Shown in pieces: positions 1 through 14,450 of a stretch of DNA of 64,000 bases. The translations under genes were made by a program, and so were the position numbers. The DNA is from Arctopsyche grandis (lineage: Eukaryota > Arthropoda > Insecta > Trichoptera > Hydropsychidae): positions 1,054,001 through 1,118,000 of the forward strand of contig NC_135364.1 of NCBI RefSeq assembly GCF_051622035.1, given 5' to 3'. Numbering within the stretch: the stretch's first letter is position 1; the number at the start of each line of letters is the position of its first letter. The notes under the pieces were generated by a model, which was given only the letters and a program-made list of their open reading frames with translations, was not told the origin of the DNA and did not search any database.

Positions 1-900
1 TAGTTGGCGGCTCGTCTAAGAATACCGGCCTGTCTTGTAGTACTTGACGTGCGTAGTAGATAGAGCCTGATTAATGTTCCGGTCGATGGGATTTAATGTT
101 GGTGTTCGAGTGTTGGAGCGATTGGTTTTTATTAATTGAAGTGGTTGGATTCGAATTGGGAAAAATTCGTGAAAAACTGTAAATTTCCCGGAGGAAAATT
201 GATAAATATATTCACACACTATGACTAAAATTCGACTACTTCATAGATGCAAACATTTTCACATATCATTTAGTCAAAGTAAGCTCAAACTAAAATTCAA
301 GGTCTGATACCGAGTCCATACCGATAGCTTGGTCGTTACTCGCAGCATGAAAACAGGTGATTCGACCATTATTGAACAAATTGAACGTCCGTGTTAATCG
401 TCCAAGCTACTTGGTCCAATCTACTCGCATCGTGTCAACTCGGTATTAAAAACACACAGAGAGGCACGCGGCACGTTTTTATTGGATTTTTAGATATGTA
501 GTTTTGCACGAAACCGCTAGACGTACTCCGGTACCCCAAATCAGTGCTTTCTGTGATATTTTATATTTGCATTGATAAAGGTTTGACAGTGATCGATAAT
601 GGTGACTCTCATATTTGAAGAAACGTAGGAGAAACTAAATAATAAGATCGTACGATTTGCATGTGCACCGTGTGAAGCTACGCCTCTCATCATTGGAATC
701 TATGCACGCGTTCCATGCCGCACTCTTGAGTTTGTGCTTACTATTAAATATACACTTTTTAGCCGTATTTAGATGTATCCATCGCAGTCTTCATAACTTT
801 CAAATTATTTGCAAGCCTAACCTAACTTGGCCCAAACAGTTTTTTGAACACTTCAATGATATATGTTTACGCTTTTATTATTTTTATTTTATTTTATTCC
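1..900. other. No gene seen
   Basis: Mixed-composition DNA without a convincing frame. An end of the E-box MITE type (ACACACAGAGAGGCACGCGG) lies near 455-475 and a piece of the GGCGCAGACACA repeat near 500-655. Confidence 0.5.
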
Positions 901-993
901 TATACATATATGCCTGAAAAGCCCAAAGCGGTTTCCTAGTCAGTTAACAAACAATTAGACAGTATCATAGAGACAGATTGGGAAGCATTTTAT

Positions 994-1418
994 AGCCAGC
1001 AGCATAGCTCGGTCGTTTAACTTCTGCCTAACACCGAGAGGCGTCGGGTTCTATCCCATGAGCTGACCTCAATTGAAAATAATTTTTCTGAATATATCTG
1101 TGGTGCTGCTGGTCATACCTGGATATTTGTGACTCCAGGTTGATCGTTTCCTATCAGAGTTTGCTAATTTCTCTGATTTCATTGTTGAAATGGTTCCCGA
1201 TTAAAATTGGCTAAAAACCTTCCTACCTACTATGTCACCACTATTTGAGCATGATTAATGTACAATAAAATGTATGTGCAATTCATAAATGTCTCGTTAA
1301 TTTGCCAGTTTTTCAGTGTCTTGTAATTCAGTGATTTGTGTAATTAAAAAATGCTGCATTGTTTGTAATTGGCTAGGAAGCGCATTGGGTTTTACCTGTA
1401 AGGCCTTCCTAGTATAAA
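994..1418 (+). mobile_element. tRNA-derived SINE, family 1 (full length)
   Basis: The head, AGCCAGCAGCATAGCTCGGT, leads to a B-box-like GGGTTCTATCCC at about 1047-1058; other copies have the canonical GGTTCGATCCC. The body follows (CTGCTGGTCA, TGTGACTCCAGGTTGATCG, CCTATCAGAGTTTGC), then a terminal hairpin (CTAGGAAG at 1373-1380 with CTTCCTAG at 1405-1412) and an A-rich tail. About 95 bp upstream (905-993) are shared with the flank of the copy at 19936, so the two may descend from one composite unit. Confidence 0.8.
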
Positions 1419-1419
1419 A

Positions 1420-3225
1420 AAAAAACAATTATATAAAAAAAGCAATTATAATATCAGCAAATTCAAAATGCTTATAAACTCGAATTTGCTAGAGAAATAT
1501 AAGATATCTTTTACCTGCATTACATATGTAAGTATACAATAATTCATAAAAGAAACAAAAAGATATGTATATACAAAAAGATATGTATATATATACTTTT
1601 TTTTTTTAAACACAAACCTCATATTTATTTAACCATTATAAATTAATAATTTTATTTATTTATTATTATTTTAATCAGTTTATATAATAATAAACAAATA
1701 ATATTATTATTTATATTAATAATAATTTTATTAATAAGTTATACGGAACAACTATAAACTACCTTTTATTCCGTTCTTGTGTCTTTTATTCCGTTTTTGG
1801 AAACCCTTTATCGCGTCCACGCTACAATACCATGCTATTTTATTAATAATACCATACATTGTATTGTAAATGAATACTAGACATCTCATATAAAATATGC
1901 TGAACATGTAATTTAAAAATACACAACAAATGTTCAAACTTTGTAACAATATGTATGTACACAGTTGTTTGAATGGTAAGGGCACAGACAAACAACGGTC
2001 GATTTTATGCATACCTTTTCTTTAGAATAGTTTTGCGAATACCACACATCATGTCCACGTCAAATACGTTCATGTCATGAGCGTGTTGACAGGGAGATGA
2101 CAGTGATGAATACCAGTGAGACATTAGTCCCATATTTGCATACACTTTGACCGACTCCCTATGGCAACTTAGTTTGTGTCCAAACAAATAGCCCTAGATA
2201 AAGTTTAATAGGCAATGCTTTTAAACATTAAAGCTATTTCACCTTACACGTTCATAATCTACATATTTAATTCCTTCGCGTGGATTTACAAATGTATTTG
2301 TGAATGTTTAACGCGCCAATGATTTTACGTAATACACATATCAGAGCTGGATTAAGTTTCCGCGAATACGCAACGCAAATAAACGCAAAAATCGAGTTTT
2401 TAAAATACGTACGTAGGTATAGTTTGGCAGTCGTACAATTCGAATGAATGTGTATGCAAATCTCGACAAAAATATCGACACCGACAGCGTAAATAAACGA
2501 GAATTTGCGGCTGTCGATCATTTTGTGCAACTTTAGCTGTAGCGCAATCAATTTGACGGCAAATTGGCAGTGATTGACGCGCTTTGATATGTTGTGAGGT
2601 TACGCGCGTCGACACCGACCACATTATCGGATTCAGAGCTTCTCAAACTGCACCGATGATGTATGTTTCCGATGAAATAAAACGACACGTGGTGTGTGAA
2701 CGTGGTCGTGTCTGTTTTAAGTGGATTGAACGCATGCAAATATCATAGAAGATCTAGCTGGTGGTCATATTTGATAAATTTGCTAGGATATTTTTAATTC
2801 GTCAATTATTATAGTTGAGAATCTTTTTGGTATTTTAATTGGTGGACGAACAATGTTTGATTGGCATGACTTGTTTTCAACATCATTGTTCGTTCTTTGA
2901 TCAAGTTTATGAAGAAAAATATACACAATGTATGCTTTAGTATAAATTTTAGATTTCATATATAGATTTGAGTTCTGATCCAAATTTGTATCCACACATA
3001 AATTGCAACTGAAATTGTTTTCAGACTGGGTCAGTAATTTCATAACCAAAAGTGCAGAACTAGCTTGATTTGAGTTGTTAAATAATATCAGTTTGTACTG
3101 ACATTTACTGAAAATAACAAAGATTAATACCGTTGTCCAGGTTTGGTAAAGTAAAACCTGGACCACTTAGTTATTATAGTAGTGACTTTCAACTCAACCG
3201 AAAAGTTAATATTCAAGGATAGAAG
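1420..3225. other. No gene seen; AT-rich
   Basis: 1600-1745 is almost pure A/T. A more mixed part (2280-2740) holds no frame with coding character. TTTGACCGACTCCCTATGG near 2148 resembles the GGCGCAGACACA repeat family. Confidence 0.5.
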
Positions 3226-3228
3226 CGT

Positions 3229-3560
3229 TAAGGCGACATGCAAAATCGTACGGCACGGCATGCCTAGACTCCAGATATGATTGGACGTGTCTTATGTCAT
3301 TGCTAATTCATAAGATCTTATTATTTCGACAAATTTCACCTACATTTCTTCAAATATGGAATCACTGCTGAACTTATGTCAATACCGGGATAAAATATCA
3401 TCGAAAACACTCCAGTATGTGAGTTTTGACCTGGTATAGATCAGGCGTGCTAGCTTTTTTTTTACAAATGCAAAACTATACAATAAAAAAACACGCGCAG
3501 CTTACCACCCTGTGTGTCTGCGCCTTTGGTGTCATATTTTGAATGCACACGTGCATTTGA
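3229..3560. repeat. Repeat family with GGCGCAGACACA ends
   Basis: Contains AATCGTACGGCACGGCATGCC, TCCTACATTTCTTCAAAT-like, a GATAAAATATCATCGAAAACACTCC block, GATCAGGCGTGCTAGC and CTGTGTGTCTGCGCC. The blocks recur at 500-660, 7380-7610, 30190-30290, 34878-35110, 40515-40610, 40890-40965 and 47155-47345. The inverted ends suggest an old DNA element. This copy is the most complete. Confidence 0.55.
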
Positions 3561-4169
3561 CCGCCTCGACTCAGTTGACGTACATTAATTGGTTCCTTTG
3601 CGTAAATTATCAAATAATACTTGCTATACGAAAATATTAAGAAATTAGTAAAATTCTTATAAAGGAATCGGTGGGCCATATATCGAGCAATAAGTTGCTT
3701 GCTAAATTGCTTTACTTAAAAAAAATCTTGTTAAATAAAAGTATTGCACGCTACGAGCTAGATTTTGATTCGAATCATCTGATCGATTGTATTGTGTTGT
3801 GAAAAAAAGACTTACCTTATTAGAAAATTGTTATGGCAATCTAGAAATTTGTTGCGTGATTAATTGATAAATTTTTTCAACGAATTTCTACGACATACAG
3901 GCTGTGGAAAATTTCTCAATGAATTATCTTCTTTACGGAATAAGTTACTAAAGTTCATTTTCTACCTTGTGTGGTCTCACACACATGCTCGATTTTTTTC
4001 TTATGGCTAGAACTGATCTGGCAACCTCAAATCTAGACAGCAGTAATAAGATAAGAAAACAAACTACACTAGAATTGCAATTAATTGTCGACCCACCAAC
4101 TTAGTTGAATTATATATGTACATATACTACATATATAATTACATACATATACTCCATAGACAAAAGAAA

Positions 4170-5243
4170 TAAAGAGACGTATGAAATCAGGATGGAGTGC
4201 ATTTGGACGAATGAATGCTTTTTTTAAATAAAAAATACCACTCTGCCTAAATAAAAAGATCTTCGATGACGAATATATGAATGAATGTATGTAAAACTTG
4301 GACATTGAACGCCAAAATTATATACAAAGTCCAATGCACTGAAAGACGTATGAAACGCTGTATGCTCGATATAACAAGGAAAGACAGGATGCTGAATACG
4401 TGGGTGAGAAGTATGACAAGGGTAGTAGAAATAGTGGATGAATTAAATAAATTGAAATCATAAAGGCCAGAAGTAGGGCTTCAAAGTCGGCTTAAACCGA
4501 AACTGAAAAGTTTTTTTTAAGCCGACTTTTTTTTAAAGTTTTTTCGGTTTTTTGACCATTTTTTAAATACCGAAAACCGGCTTTTTTGGCTCGATCAACC
4601 GGCTTTTTAAGGTTTTCTTAAATAAATGTTTTTTTCCTCAAAACCAACAATTATGAATTTTAAATTTCTATTAAAGATCAAAGAAAATGTGTATATCCAA
4701 ACTTTCTTATGGAATATGCGTATATTTCGTATATTCTTGATAGTAGTTTATTTAAATAATTTAATTATTTGTGCGTATTCATGAGCTGCCATTTTACGGT
4801 TGTTATATATAATGTACATATATAATATTTGTAATAATAATAAATAATAATGATCTTATGAAAGTTCATAATGTTTATAACTCAATTTAATTTATAAGCA
4901 ATTATTTTTTTTGCATAATATAATATGTATGTATGTATATTTACAATTTTTTTTTGGATATGATAATTTAAAACTTGAAAAAAAATTATTTTCTGAAAGT
5001 GGTGAAAGCCGGTCAACCGGCTTTTTATTTGTAAGGAAACCGAAAACCGGCTTTTTATTTCCGGCGGTTTTTTGGAACCCCTAGGCTAGAAGAATAGACG
5101 AAAGGTGGATAAAAGAATTGCTAGAATGTTACCTGAGAGAATGCAAAAGGATAAACGGAAGACTGAAGGGAAGATGGGTAGACGAGTGAAAGTGTTTTGG
5201 AGAGACCTTCATCCAGCAGTGGATGGTGAGTGGCTGTAGATGA
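4170..5243 (+). pseudogene. RTE retrotransposon 3' fragment, split by a hAT-like insertion
   Basis: Segments 4170-4473 and 5084-5243 match the RTE C-terminal region of the intact copies: the block that reads [10 protein letters not shown] in intact copies, then a MERCMLG-like block, then the ARRMDERW block and the end of the frame with an ATGATGAT tail. Stops and frameshifts break the frame. The two halves are separated by the element at 4474-5083. The last coding part is also shortened: material between the GRW block and the [12 protein letters not shown] end is missing. This is an old copy, much more decayed than those at 10.8 and 36.2 kb. Confidence 0.85.
4474..5083. mobile_element. Non-autonomous hAT-like element with CCGG-rich subterminal repeats
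   Basis: The ends are TAGGGCTTCAAA on the left and TTGGAACCCCTA on the right, imperfect inverted repeats. The flanks read GGCCAGAAG and GGCTAGAAG, a near-perfect 8- to 9-bp duplication. Removing the insert restores the RTE coding sequence (GGCTAGAAG is the sequence of other RTE copies). Both subterminal regions hold repeated (A)ACCGGCTTTTT and ACCGAAAACCGGC motifs, of the kind hAT transposases bind. No transposase frame is present, so it would need an enzyme in trans. The centre is AT-rich and featureless. Confidence 0.75.
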
Positions 5244-5374
5244 TGATCATGACTACATATGATGATTTTTGACCGTATTATTGACCCCTAGTTCTGGCCA
5301 GTTGGGCTTGGTGTAAGGTGGTGGTTTTTTCGCTAAGCGGTAGTTTCTCGGCGGCTACCCATAGGCGTTGAAAA

Positions 5375-5575
5375 TTAATTATTTAGCACCAAGTGATCAG
5401 TGGGTTCGATCCACCATACTGCTGGTTAGATTTTGGGGTATTTGTGACTCCAAATCGATTGTTTCTTATCAGATTTATGTATTAATAAAATGCTACATTG
5501 TTTGTAAATAATTGTCCAGGAAGGCGCATTGGGGTCTTTCTGTCAAGCCTTTCTGGTATATATCTATGTAAAATA
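5375..5575 (+). mobile_element. SINE family 1, variant with internal deletion
   Basis: It has the GCACCAAGTGATCAGTGGGT variant of the head with TTCGATCCACC, the TGTGACTCCAAATCGATTG body block, and the tail hairpin (TCCAGGAAGGC with GCCTTTCTGG). The middle of the body is missing. Its upstream border near 5300-5375 is unclear. Confidence 0.7.
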
Positions 5576-5599
5576 AAATAAAATATATACGCATAATAA

Positions 5600-7380
5600 C
5601 TAGATTAGACTAGACTTACAGTTTAGACAGTTATTATGATAGCCTCTTCTCTCAGAAAAGTATTATTTATTTTGATATCCAACTACAATACATTTTTGGT
5701 ATTTTTACTTTCCATTTTGCACGGTTGGTGCGATTTAGCAACTACATTTTGATGGCATACCGTGTGGTACCCAACATTTTTTTACATATAGCTGCTTTTC
5801 ACTCCACAGATCGTCCTCGGATTGTTAGCATAGTATCCACGGACATTTTTTCGTTAACACGCGCACTCTGCATATCTGGCATCGCCTTTCGACGCGTTAA
5901 CATGCGCTCGCGCATTAAGACAGGACTCCAAAGATGTCGCGATACGACACCGATTTATTAGCTTCGACGCCTCTATCTATCTGATCACACCTCGTGTCGC
6001 TTTCGCCACGCCAGACAAGATGCTATCTCGCGGTGAGAATCCCCGTCGACCCTAGCTGCCACCAGGCTGCGGTAACCCAGTGAAGGGGATCGGGACAAAA
6101 TACGCTTTCGATCACGAGATGAGACCGTTTCCATTGTCGAAGCCGTGGCCAGATCGAACGGGGGTGGGGTGGGCGATTTACTGAGGCCATTTGTAAGACG
6201 CCTCTCCCTTCTCCTCCCACGCCTCTCACCCTTCCGCCGCTCGGTTCGTTCGCTTATTGTAAATGTTTTCTCTCCGGGGAGGACATAAAACTGTTGGCGA
6301 ACATATTACGGTTTCCTGCGAGCGTTATTTAATACAACTGCGGCCGCCGTTTGATTTACATCGACCATTATTGTCGGCGAGCTGGTTATCCGCACCACCT
6401 GGCCCGTTTTCCTCTTTGGCCGCAAACCAAGAAGTCGCATTACACACCATTGCAGTCCAAACTGACACACGGTCGTGACTCAAAAATCGAACACGACTAT
6501 TGAGACCTATCTGAGGCTGCCTGCTTCTCGGTATGTCTTTTAATACTCCGCGTATAGCAGAGATTTTTAACATTTTTACTTTATTTGTTTTATTGACCCT
6601 TTTGCCAGTCCTGCAGTCCATACGACACTGACCGGTTCTCAATGTAAAGTTTTTAGATGTATAACATACGAATATGAATACTGATGTTTATCTTGAATAA
6701 TGGCAATACATTGTGGTGTGATATTTGACAAGGAAACGCGCATGTCATGTTAGATATTGAAAAAGTTGCGAATAAAATTAAAACTTTTTTAGCTGATTAT
6801 TTGATTATTTTCCACGAGGGGATTGCCCAAACGAATATTGTGGTTTCAATATCGTGTGAGCGATAATCTTATGAACAATATTCATAAAGACAATCTTCTT
6901 GTGGGGAATGATTATAGAGTTCTCTCAGAAAAAGATTTTTGTCCAAAGATCAAAGAATTTATCGTAGGTTAGGTCAATATTTATATCGGAAATAAATAGA
7001 TTTCAGAGGCTTATTTTAATTTTAATCTTAGAAGGATGGTAAAACCACTTTCAATCCAATTAACTGGCCTTCATAAATTAAGAAAATAGATTTCAGTTAA
7101 TTGTTGGTGGAACCAGAAACAGTGAAAAACCCCCTCAAACATCACGAACCACTTATTAAAAGCTCATAACTTATAGGTAGAAGATTATATTTTATCATGG
7201 TGAGTGGCATCAATGATAGGCAACAAATGTAAAAAATATAATTTTGGAAAGTTTTTACATATCATAATCTTTTGAAAATATTTAGGTAGTTTCTGTTTAA
7301 TAAAATAAAATTTGTTTTTTATGTATTTTTTTTGCACATATAAAAAAACGCTAGTACACCTGATCTATGCTATGGCACCT
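5600..7380. other. Non-repetitive island at about 5950-6640, no gene called
   Basis: The stretch is visibly GC-richer than its surroundings, with several short frames on both strands but none that clearly codes. Flanks are AT-rich. It may be regulatory or an unrecognised exon. Confidence 0.4.
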
Positions 7381-8091
7381 AGGCCAAAAATCCATATATT
7401 GACAGTAGGATGGTTGTGATCGATAACGGTGATTCTCATATTTGTAGAAATGTAGGGAAAACTATTGTAGAAATGTAGGAGAAACTACATTTCTACAAAG
7501 ATTCATATATTTACAGAAATGTAAGAGTAAAAAAGCAATTTTTTTACCACATGAGCCAAGAACGTGTCCGTGCCGTACAATTCGGTGTGTTTGCGCCTTT
7601 AACCGATCTGAGCCGTTCAAAAATTGTTCCATGAAATGTTTCCAAAGAAAATTTTCGACTTTCCATTAGTCCAGCTCAAATATAATAATAATAACTTTGT
7701 ATTACAAATGTCAAAGATAGGAAGAATAGTGCAATCCCAAGTGCAAGTGAATGATAAAATAAATAAATATAATATAATCATATATTATATTATATTATAG
7801 TGATTATTATAATATATGTACATATGTATGTATAATTATAATATTAAATTATAAATAATAATAATAATTAATTAATTAATTGAAAGTCAATTTATGGCGG
7901 TCGGTGAAGTAGCTCCGTAGCTCCATCGATGAGCCAAAATGAGAAGACGCAGCAATTTTACGATGCAAATATATAACGACGTAGGGAGGCCGCTCTCATG
8001 CTGAAAATGGCCCCAAATTGAGACACGTGCTCTTCTACAATCATCTGATCATTCAGCATATTATACACATGTACATACTTACACATATTAG

Positions 8092-8425
8092 CCATTAGCA
8101 TATCTCAGTCGTTAAGCTTCTGCTTAGCGTCGAGAGGCGCCGGGTTCGATCCCATGAGCTGACTTCTATTGAAAATAATTTTCCTGAGTATATCTGTAGT
8201 TCTGCTGGTCAGACCTGGATATTTGTAACTCTATTCGATCATTTCCTATCAAAGTTCGCCAATTTTCTTTGATTTCATTGTTGAAAAGGTTCCCGATTAA
8301 AAATTGCCTAAAAATCCGTGTCTCGTAATTCAGCGACTTTTATAAGAAAAATGCTGTATTGTTTGTAATTGGCCAGGAAGGTGCATCGGGGTTTACCTGT
8401 AAGGCCTTCCTGGTATAAAAATGTA
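8092..8425 (+). mobile_element. SINE family 1
   Basis: Head with GTTAAGCTTCTGCTTAGCG and GGGTTCGATCCC, body with GGTCAGACCTGGATATTTGT, hairpin CCAGGAAGG...CCTTCCTGG at about 8371-8411 and a TAAAATAAAA tail. The 3' body lacks about 80 bp relative to the copies at 994 and 49371. Confidence 0.8.
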
Positions 8426-8429
8426 ATAA

Positions 8430-9550
8430 AATAAAAAATATTGCTCTTCTTCGCCTTTCGGTGTCACGGTCATTGGAGTGATTCTCCGTCAGCAGGTGTC
8501 CCAAATATAATACCAACACACAAGTATTTTGTCAACAACACAATTCAATCAATCGGGTGATCCTAGTTGTATTCGTCACTGTATTTCAACGACTCGAAAT
8601 ATTATCAAATGACGGAATTTTCTCATCAGACTTCGGCGAGCAAAAAGGGAAATATTTCAGCCATCTCGGGGACACAATCTCGGCGAATAAATCGAACCCG
8701 ATCGCCATTTGTCAGCTGTCTGTCGCCCGGTCGAGGCCCAAATACGCGTCCATATATTGCCGGGATGGCCCCACCCACCCACCCTTAAGCGCCCAACTCG
8801 CACAGGGGATGGGTGGGTTGGACAGCATATTTCACGGCTGATGTTTTATTTGGTTTGCCCTCACCTCCCCCCCCCCAACACCCAAGTTGGGGCCTGGGGC
8901 TTGGCACCAGGGGGTCCATGGCCCACCCCGCATCGTTGCCGCAGACCTAACGGCCCGCCGTATGATTTACGGTCGCCGTTCGAGCACGCCGGCGGGAGCT
9001 TTACGACCTTCGTCCCGAGCGCCATTTGGACTTTTTATCGCCAGCCCCGTTTTTAATATAATACACCGCGGCCGTATCGGAGGGTGGGGGAGGTGGGCGG
9101 TGGGTGGTGGCGGGTGTACGAGGTCGTAAAGGGGCCGTTAGGACCTCGCCGATGGCGTTAATATGAGATTTGCGATGTGCGGTCGGGTTCGCCCTCCGCG
9201 GACATTCGATCCCGCAAATTAAAAATATGGCGTCCGAATGCATTTTATCGCGATCGGTATTTTTATGGCCGACTTTTGCCGTGTGTAGGCGAGTGCGATG
9301 TTAAAGTATGTCTGGTCGTTCGATAGTGAGATTGACGCTTGAATGGCGGTCGAAGCTTTTAACAAGACATTAACAAAATTAAGTCAATTCTTCAAAAACG
9401 AGGAGTTATTAATTACTAACCATCAATTTGGCTAACTGCGTGAGCACGACTATCGAACAAATTCATCGGGTGATCAACACGATAAACATGAAGATACACG
9501 AAGGGAAGTACATGTTGTTTAACGGCCTTCCTCGATATTAGTCATGCTTT
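8430..9550. other. GC-rich island at 8690-9300
   Basis: One of the most GC-rich parts of the window, with C/G runs and a TTTTATGGCC motif at 9261-9270. Overlapping short frames on both strands reflect the low stop frequency of GC-rich DNA. No repeat match inside the window was noticed. Confidence 0.5.
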
Positions 9551-9552
9551 GT

Positions 9553-10145
9553 AATAATCACCATTCACCATCCAGTGAATGATGAAAGCCTCTCCAACAC
9601 GCTTCCACTCGTCTCTGTTTTTCACAACTCTCATCTATCTCACCCCACACATTTTCCTAATTTCATCTACTCATCTTCCCTGCGGTCTTCCTTTTATCCT
9701 TTTGCACTATCTCGGGTATCATTCTAGCACTGATTTTGTCCACTATTCGTCTGTTCTTCTAGCTACGTGGCTCACCCATTGCCATTTCAATCTCTTCACT
9801 CTATCCATTATATCCACTATCCTTGTCATACTTCTAAGGATAGGCGCTCGAGTGCTATTTCCCAGGAAAGAAGGGTTTCCTATTATCAATTTATATTGTC
9901 CTACAAAGCTGGAGAGCAAAAAAAATCTTGACAATAGGCAACTTCTCTTTCCTGAGAAATAGAAACCGGGCGCCTATCCTTTAACTTCTACCTTCTAACC
10001 CACGTATTCCACTTCCTGTCTTTACTTGTTATGCGAAGCATACAGCGTTTCATGCTTTTTTGGTGCATTGGACTTTTTGTAGCATCTTGGCGTTTCGACG
10101 TCCAAGTTTCACATCCATTCGTCATCATTGGCAAACACATGGATA
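9553..10145 (-). pseudogene. RTE retrotransposon fragment, split by a 147-bp MITE
   Basis: On the minus strand this is the C-terminal part of the RTE reverse transcriptase, from the YGCETWT block at about 10110 to the EAFIxxW-type end and a degenerate tail near 9555. It is broken by stops and by the MITE at 9837-9983. The same sequence appears in intact form at 10807-12164, about 660 bp further on and in the same orientation. Confidence 0.85.
9837..9983. mobile_element. 147-bp MITE with AGGATAGGCGC inverted ends
   Basis: Both ends carry AGGATAGGCGC in inverted orientation, extended imperfectly for about 40 bp (CTATTTC.CAGGAAAG on both sides). The flanks repeat ACTTCTA at 9830-9836 and 9984-9990, a 7- to 8-bp target duplication. 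Excising it restores the RTE sequence. A run of A after GAGAGC and the CAGGAAAG block also occur in the cluster at 43837-44221, so they form one family. There is no coding capacity. A 7- to 8-bp duplication would fit hAT or P superfamilies, but I cannot choose between them. Confidence 0.75.
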
Positions 10146-10279
10146 ATATATAATTAGAACAACATGGATTTGCTATAAAAAATTCAACCATATCTAATCT
10201 CATTGAGTTTAGATATGTCTTAATTTACAAATGTCTTAATACTTAATACACAAGTGGATGTAATATATATGTATGTATA

Positions 10280-10490
10280 GATTTTCAAAAGGCCTTTGAC
10301 AAGGTTGATCACGATTTGCTAATTCACAAATTATCTAAGCTATTTAGATTTATTCCTACATTAATTTGAGAAGTCAATTACTTATTATAAAGGGCTTTTC
10401 ATCTACCTCCAGACTAATCCCATCAGGAGTACCTCAAGGATCTCACATTGCACCACTTATATTTATTATATTTATTAACTATCTCGTTTT
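10280..10490 (+). pseudogene. LINE reverse transcriptase fragment (jockey/CR1-like)
   Basis: Translation gives DFQKAFDKVDHDLLIHKL, the motif A region of non-LTR reverse transcriptases. After a frameshift it gives LIPSGVPQGSHIAPLIF, the motif 4 region. Spacing fits one decayed RT domain. The wording differs from the RTE family (which has [10 protein letters not shown]), so this is a different LINE clade. Confidence 0.75.
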
Positions 10491-10719
10491 GTGCTTCATT
10501 TATCCCATAAGGCTGGTCTTGTAAGATTGTTGCCAACCTATTAAGGACAGACTCTCTCATTTATAGATCATAAATTTGTCCTCATCACAGAAACGTTTCT
10601 GATTACTATTATATAAGGTAGTTAATGGTGCTTTTGATACACCTGTTTTGGCAGCTATTAATTCTAATATCAACACTTCTCTTTTATTGTATTTTATATA
10701 TTGTGTGTGTGCCAATATA

Positions 10720-10721
<2 letters not shown>

Positions 10722-10806
<85 letters not shown>
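10722..10806. repeat. TA dinucleotide array
   Basis: About 85 bp of uninterrupted TA repeats lie directly at the 3' tail of the RTE copy at 10807. Apparent frames encoding alternating Tyr-Ile are artefacts of this array. Confidence 0.95.
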
Positions 10807-12726
<1,920 letters not shown>

Positions 12727-12729
12727 TTT

Positions 12730-13690
12730 AAAATAAAAATATGCACATATGATTAAATGATCGGTAATCTTCGCTTCGACCAATGGGTGAACAGCACTTA
12801 TAGTCCAATCAGTGATCAGGACTCAATGGTCTACACTTGTACGTACTATATTATCTGCATATTAAGATAGTAAAAAGTAGTTTATTTCAATTTAAAATTC
12901 AGCTCTAGCATGTTCATACAAAATATTAAACAAGACAAATATAATAATAAGGGTCGGTTGGAGAAGCTTCATCCATCGTAAATAACGAGGATTCGCATCC
13001 ACCCCTTCCCCGTAGACCGCTCGTGCGGTTTTGGACGGCCGGCGTCCGACAGTTGACAACCCCTGGCCGCCGAGACACGGGAGATTTACAGTGGTCGACC
13101 TGGCAGCTTCCGGCCAGGGGTCGACTCCTCGCCATCCATCTTGCGACCGCCGACTTATAACTTTTAACGTCTAACCCTCCCAGGCCGACGTACATCACCG
13201 ATAAACCCACACAATTCCATTCAACGAATGCAAAACATTAAATTCGACTTTGATTTGAAAACCTCTGAGAGTGTGCACAAATTGAATTTGAAGTGATCGG
13301 AAGGTTCAGAATTGCAGGATTTATAGACGGGCATTTTTATGCCGGTCGGGGGGTAGGTGGGGCCCCCCCCATCGCGAAGAGAGATTCCTCTCGTGAGATT
13401 AATAAAGACGTTTCGACCGTCTCGCTCTTGAGTTATGACGAATCCTAGAGGCGATGGCTCGGAACTAGAGATAATTCCGTTTAGAGATATAATATATCGA
13501 GGTGGGGAGACTCGCGCTTCTGAGTGCTAAGAGGGTGAAAAATGTGCATACCGACTTCACTGAATGGTGTAATAAATTACTCAATGTCTTCGGATAAGGG
13601 AAGTAATGGCATTATTGCCTATGAATTACAATATGCACAGTTTTTTTTTATCGAATAGCTCTTATTCTTATAAAATCGTTGCTGTGATAT
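12730..13690. other. GC-rich island at 12950-13200, no gene called
   Basis: Contains a TCCGACAGTTGACAACCCC and CCGCCGAGACACGGGAG region. A 94-codon minus frame is not convincing. AT-rich DNA surrounds it. Confidence 0.4.
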
Positions 13691-13699
13691 TTTCCACCT

Positions 13700-13935
13700 C
13701 AGTGAGCGTAGGTTATCGGAGATTATTTTAAACATTTGTCTCGTAGCCTGCGCTCATCATTATTTTTATAATTGAATGTGATGTATGAGTGTAATTTTGA
13801 TCTTCTTTTTCCATTTGAGCCTCGTAGGGATGTTTTGTATTTGCGGCTGGTTCTTATATATTGGTGCTGCTATTGGGGCAAGACACTCCCTAATTTGTAT
13901 TTTATTATTTGATATTTTTACTTTATTTGCTATTA
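13700..13935 (+). repeat. Interspersed repeat R1, copy 1
   Basis: The segment from GTGAGCGTAGGTTATCGG to TTATTATTTGATATTTTTAC matches 48793-49070, including GTATTTGCGGCTGGTTCTTATAT and TTGATCTTC.....TTCCATTTG. It has no open frame and no clear ends. A family 1 SINE follows closely at 13984. Confidence 0.6.
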
Positions 13936-13983
13936 TTATAATTCTATTGTTTTTTTTATAACAACCACCAACCACGCAACCAC

Positions 13984-14430
13984 CGAGCCATAGCCGGTAG
14001 TTGCGTTTATGTTTAGCACCGAAAGGTTACCGGGTTCGATTCCATGCTAATCTTCAATACTGCTGGTCAGACTTGGATATTTGGGACTCCAAGTTGATCG
14101 TGTCCTACTAGAGTCTGCCAATTTATCTGATTTCATTTTTGAAACGGTTCCTCCATCAATTTTGCAAAAATCCACCCGTTATGGCACCAATATCTGAATT
14201 GGATTTATGTACAATATGTAAAAAATTATGTACAAGTCTAAATCCATGAATGTGTCTATGGATTAATTCATTAATAAATTAATAGTTAATTTCGTGTTCT
14301 TCAGCATTCCGAAATTCAGCGATTTATGTAATAAAAAACACTGAATTGTTTGTAATTGTCCAGGAAGGCGAATTGAGGTCTTCCTGTCAAGCCTTCCTGA
14401 TATATATCTACATATGTTAAAATAAAATAA
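13984..14430 (+). mobile_element. SINE family 1, tRNA-like head
   Basis: The head reads GAGCCATAGCCGGTAGTTGCG and GGGTTCGATTCC, close to tRNA A and B boxes. Body and tail hairpin (TCCAGGAAGGC with GCCTTCCTGA) follow, with a (TAAAA)n tail. It is preceded by the repeat at 13700-13935 and followed within 25 bp by another copy of the same family. Confidence 0.8.
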
Positions 14431-14450
14431 AATAAAATATGTATATATAG

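Noticed and set aside
8709..9056. A 115-codon Pro-rich frame and its neighbours
   Set aside because: GC-rich island with low stop frequency and open frames on both strands; no domain or codon pattern supports it.
9579..9962. A 127-codon plus-strand frame
   Set aside because: It is antisense to the RTE fragment and runs into the MITE.
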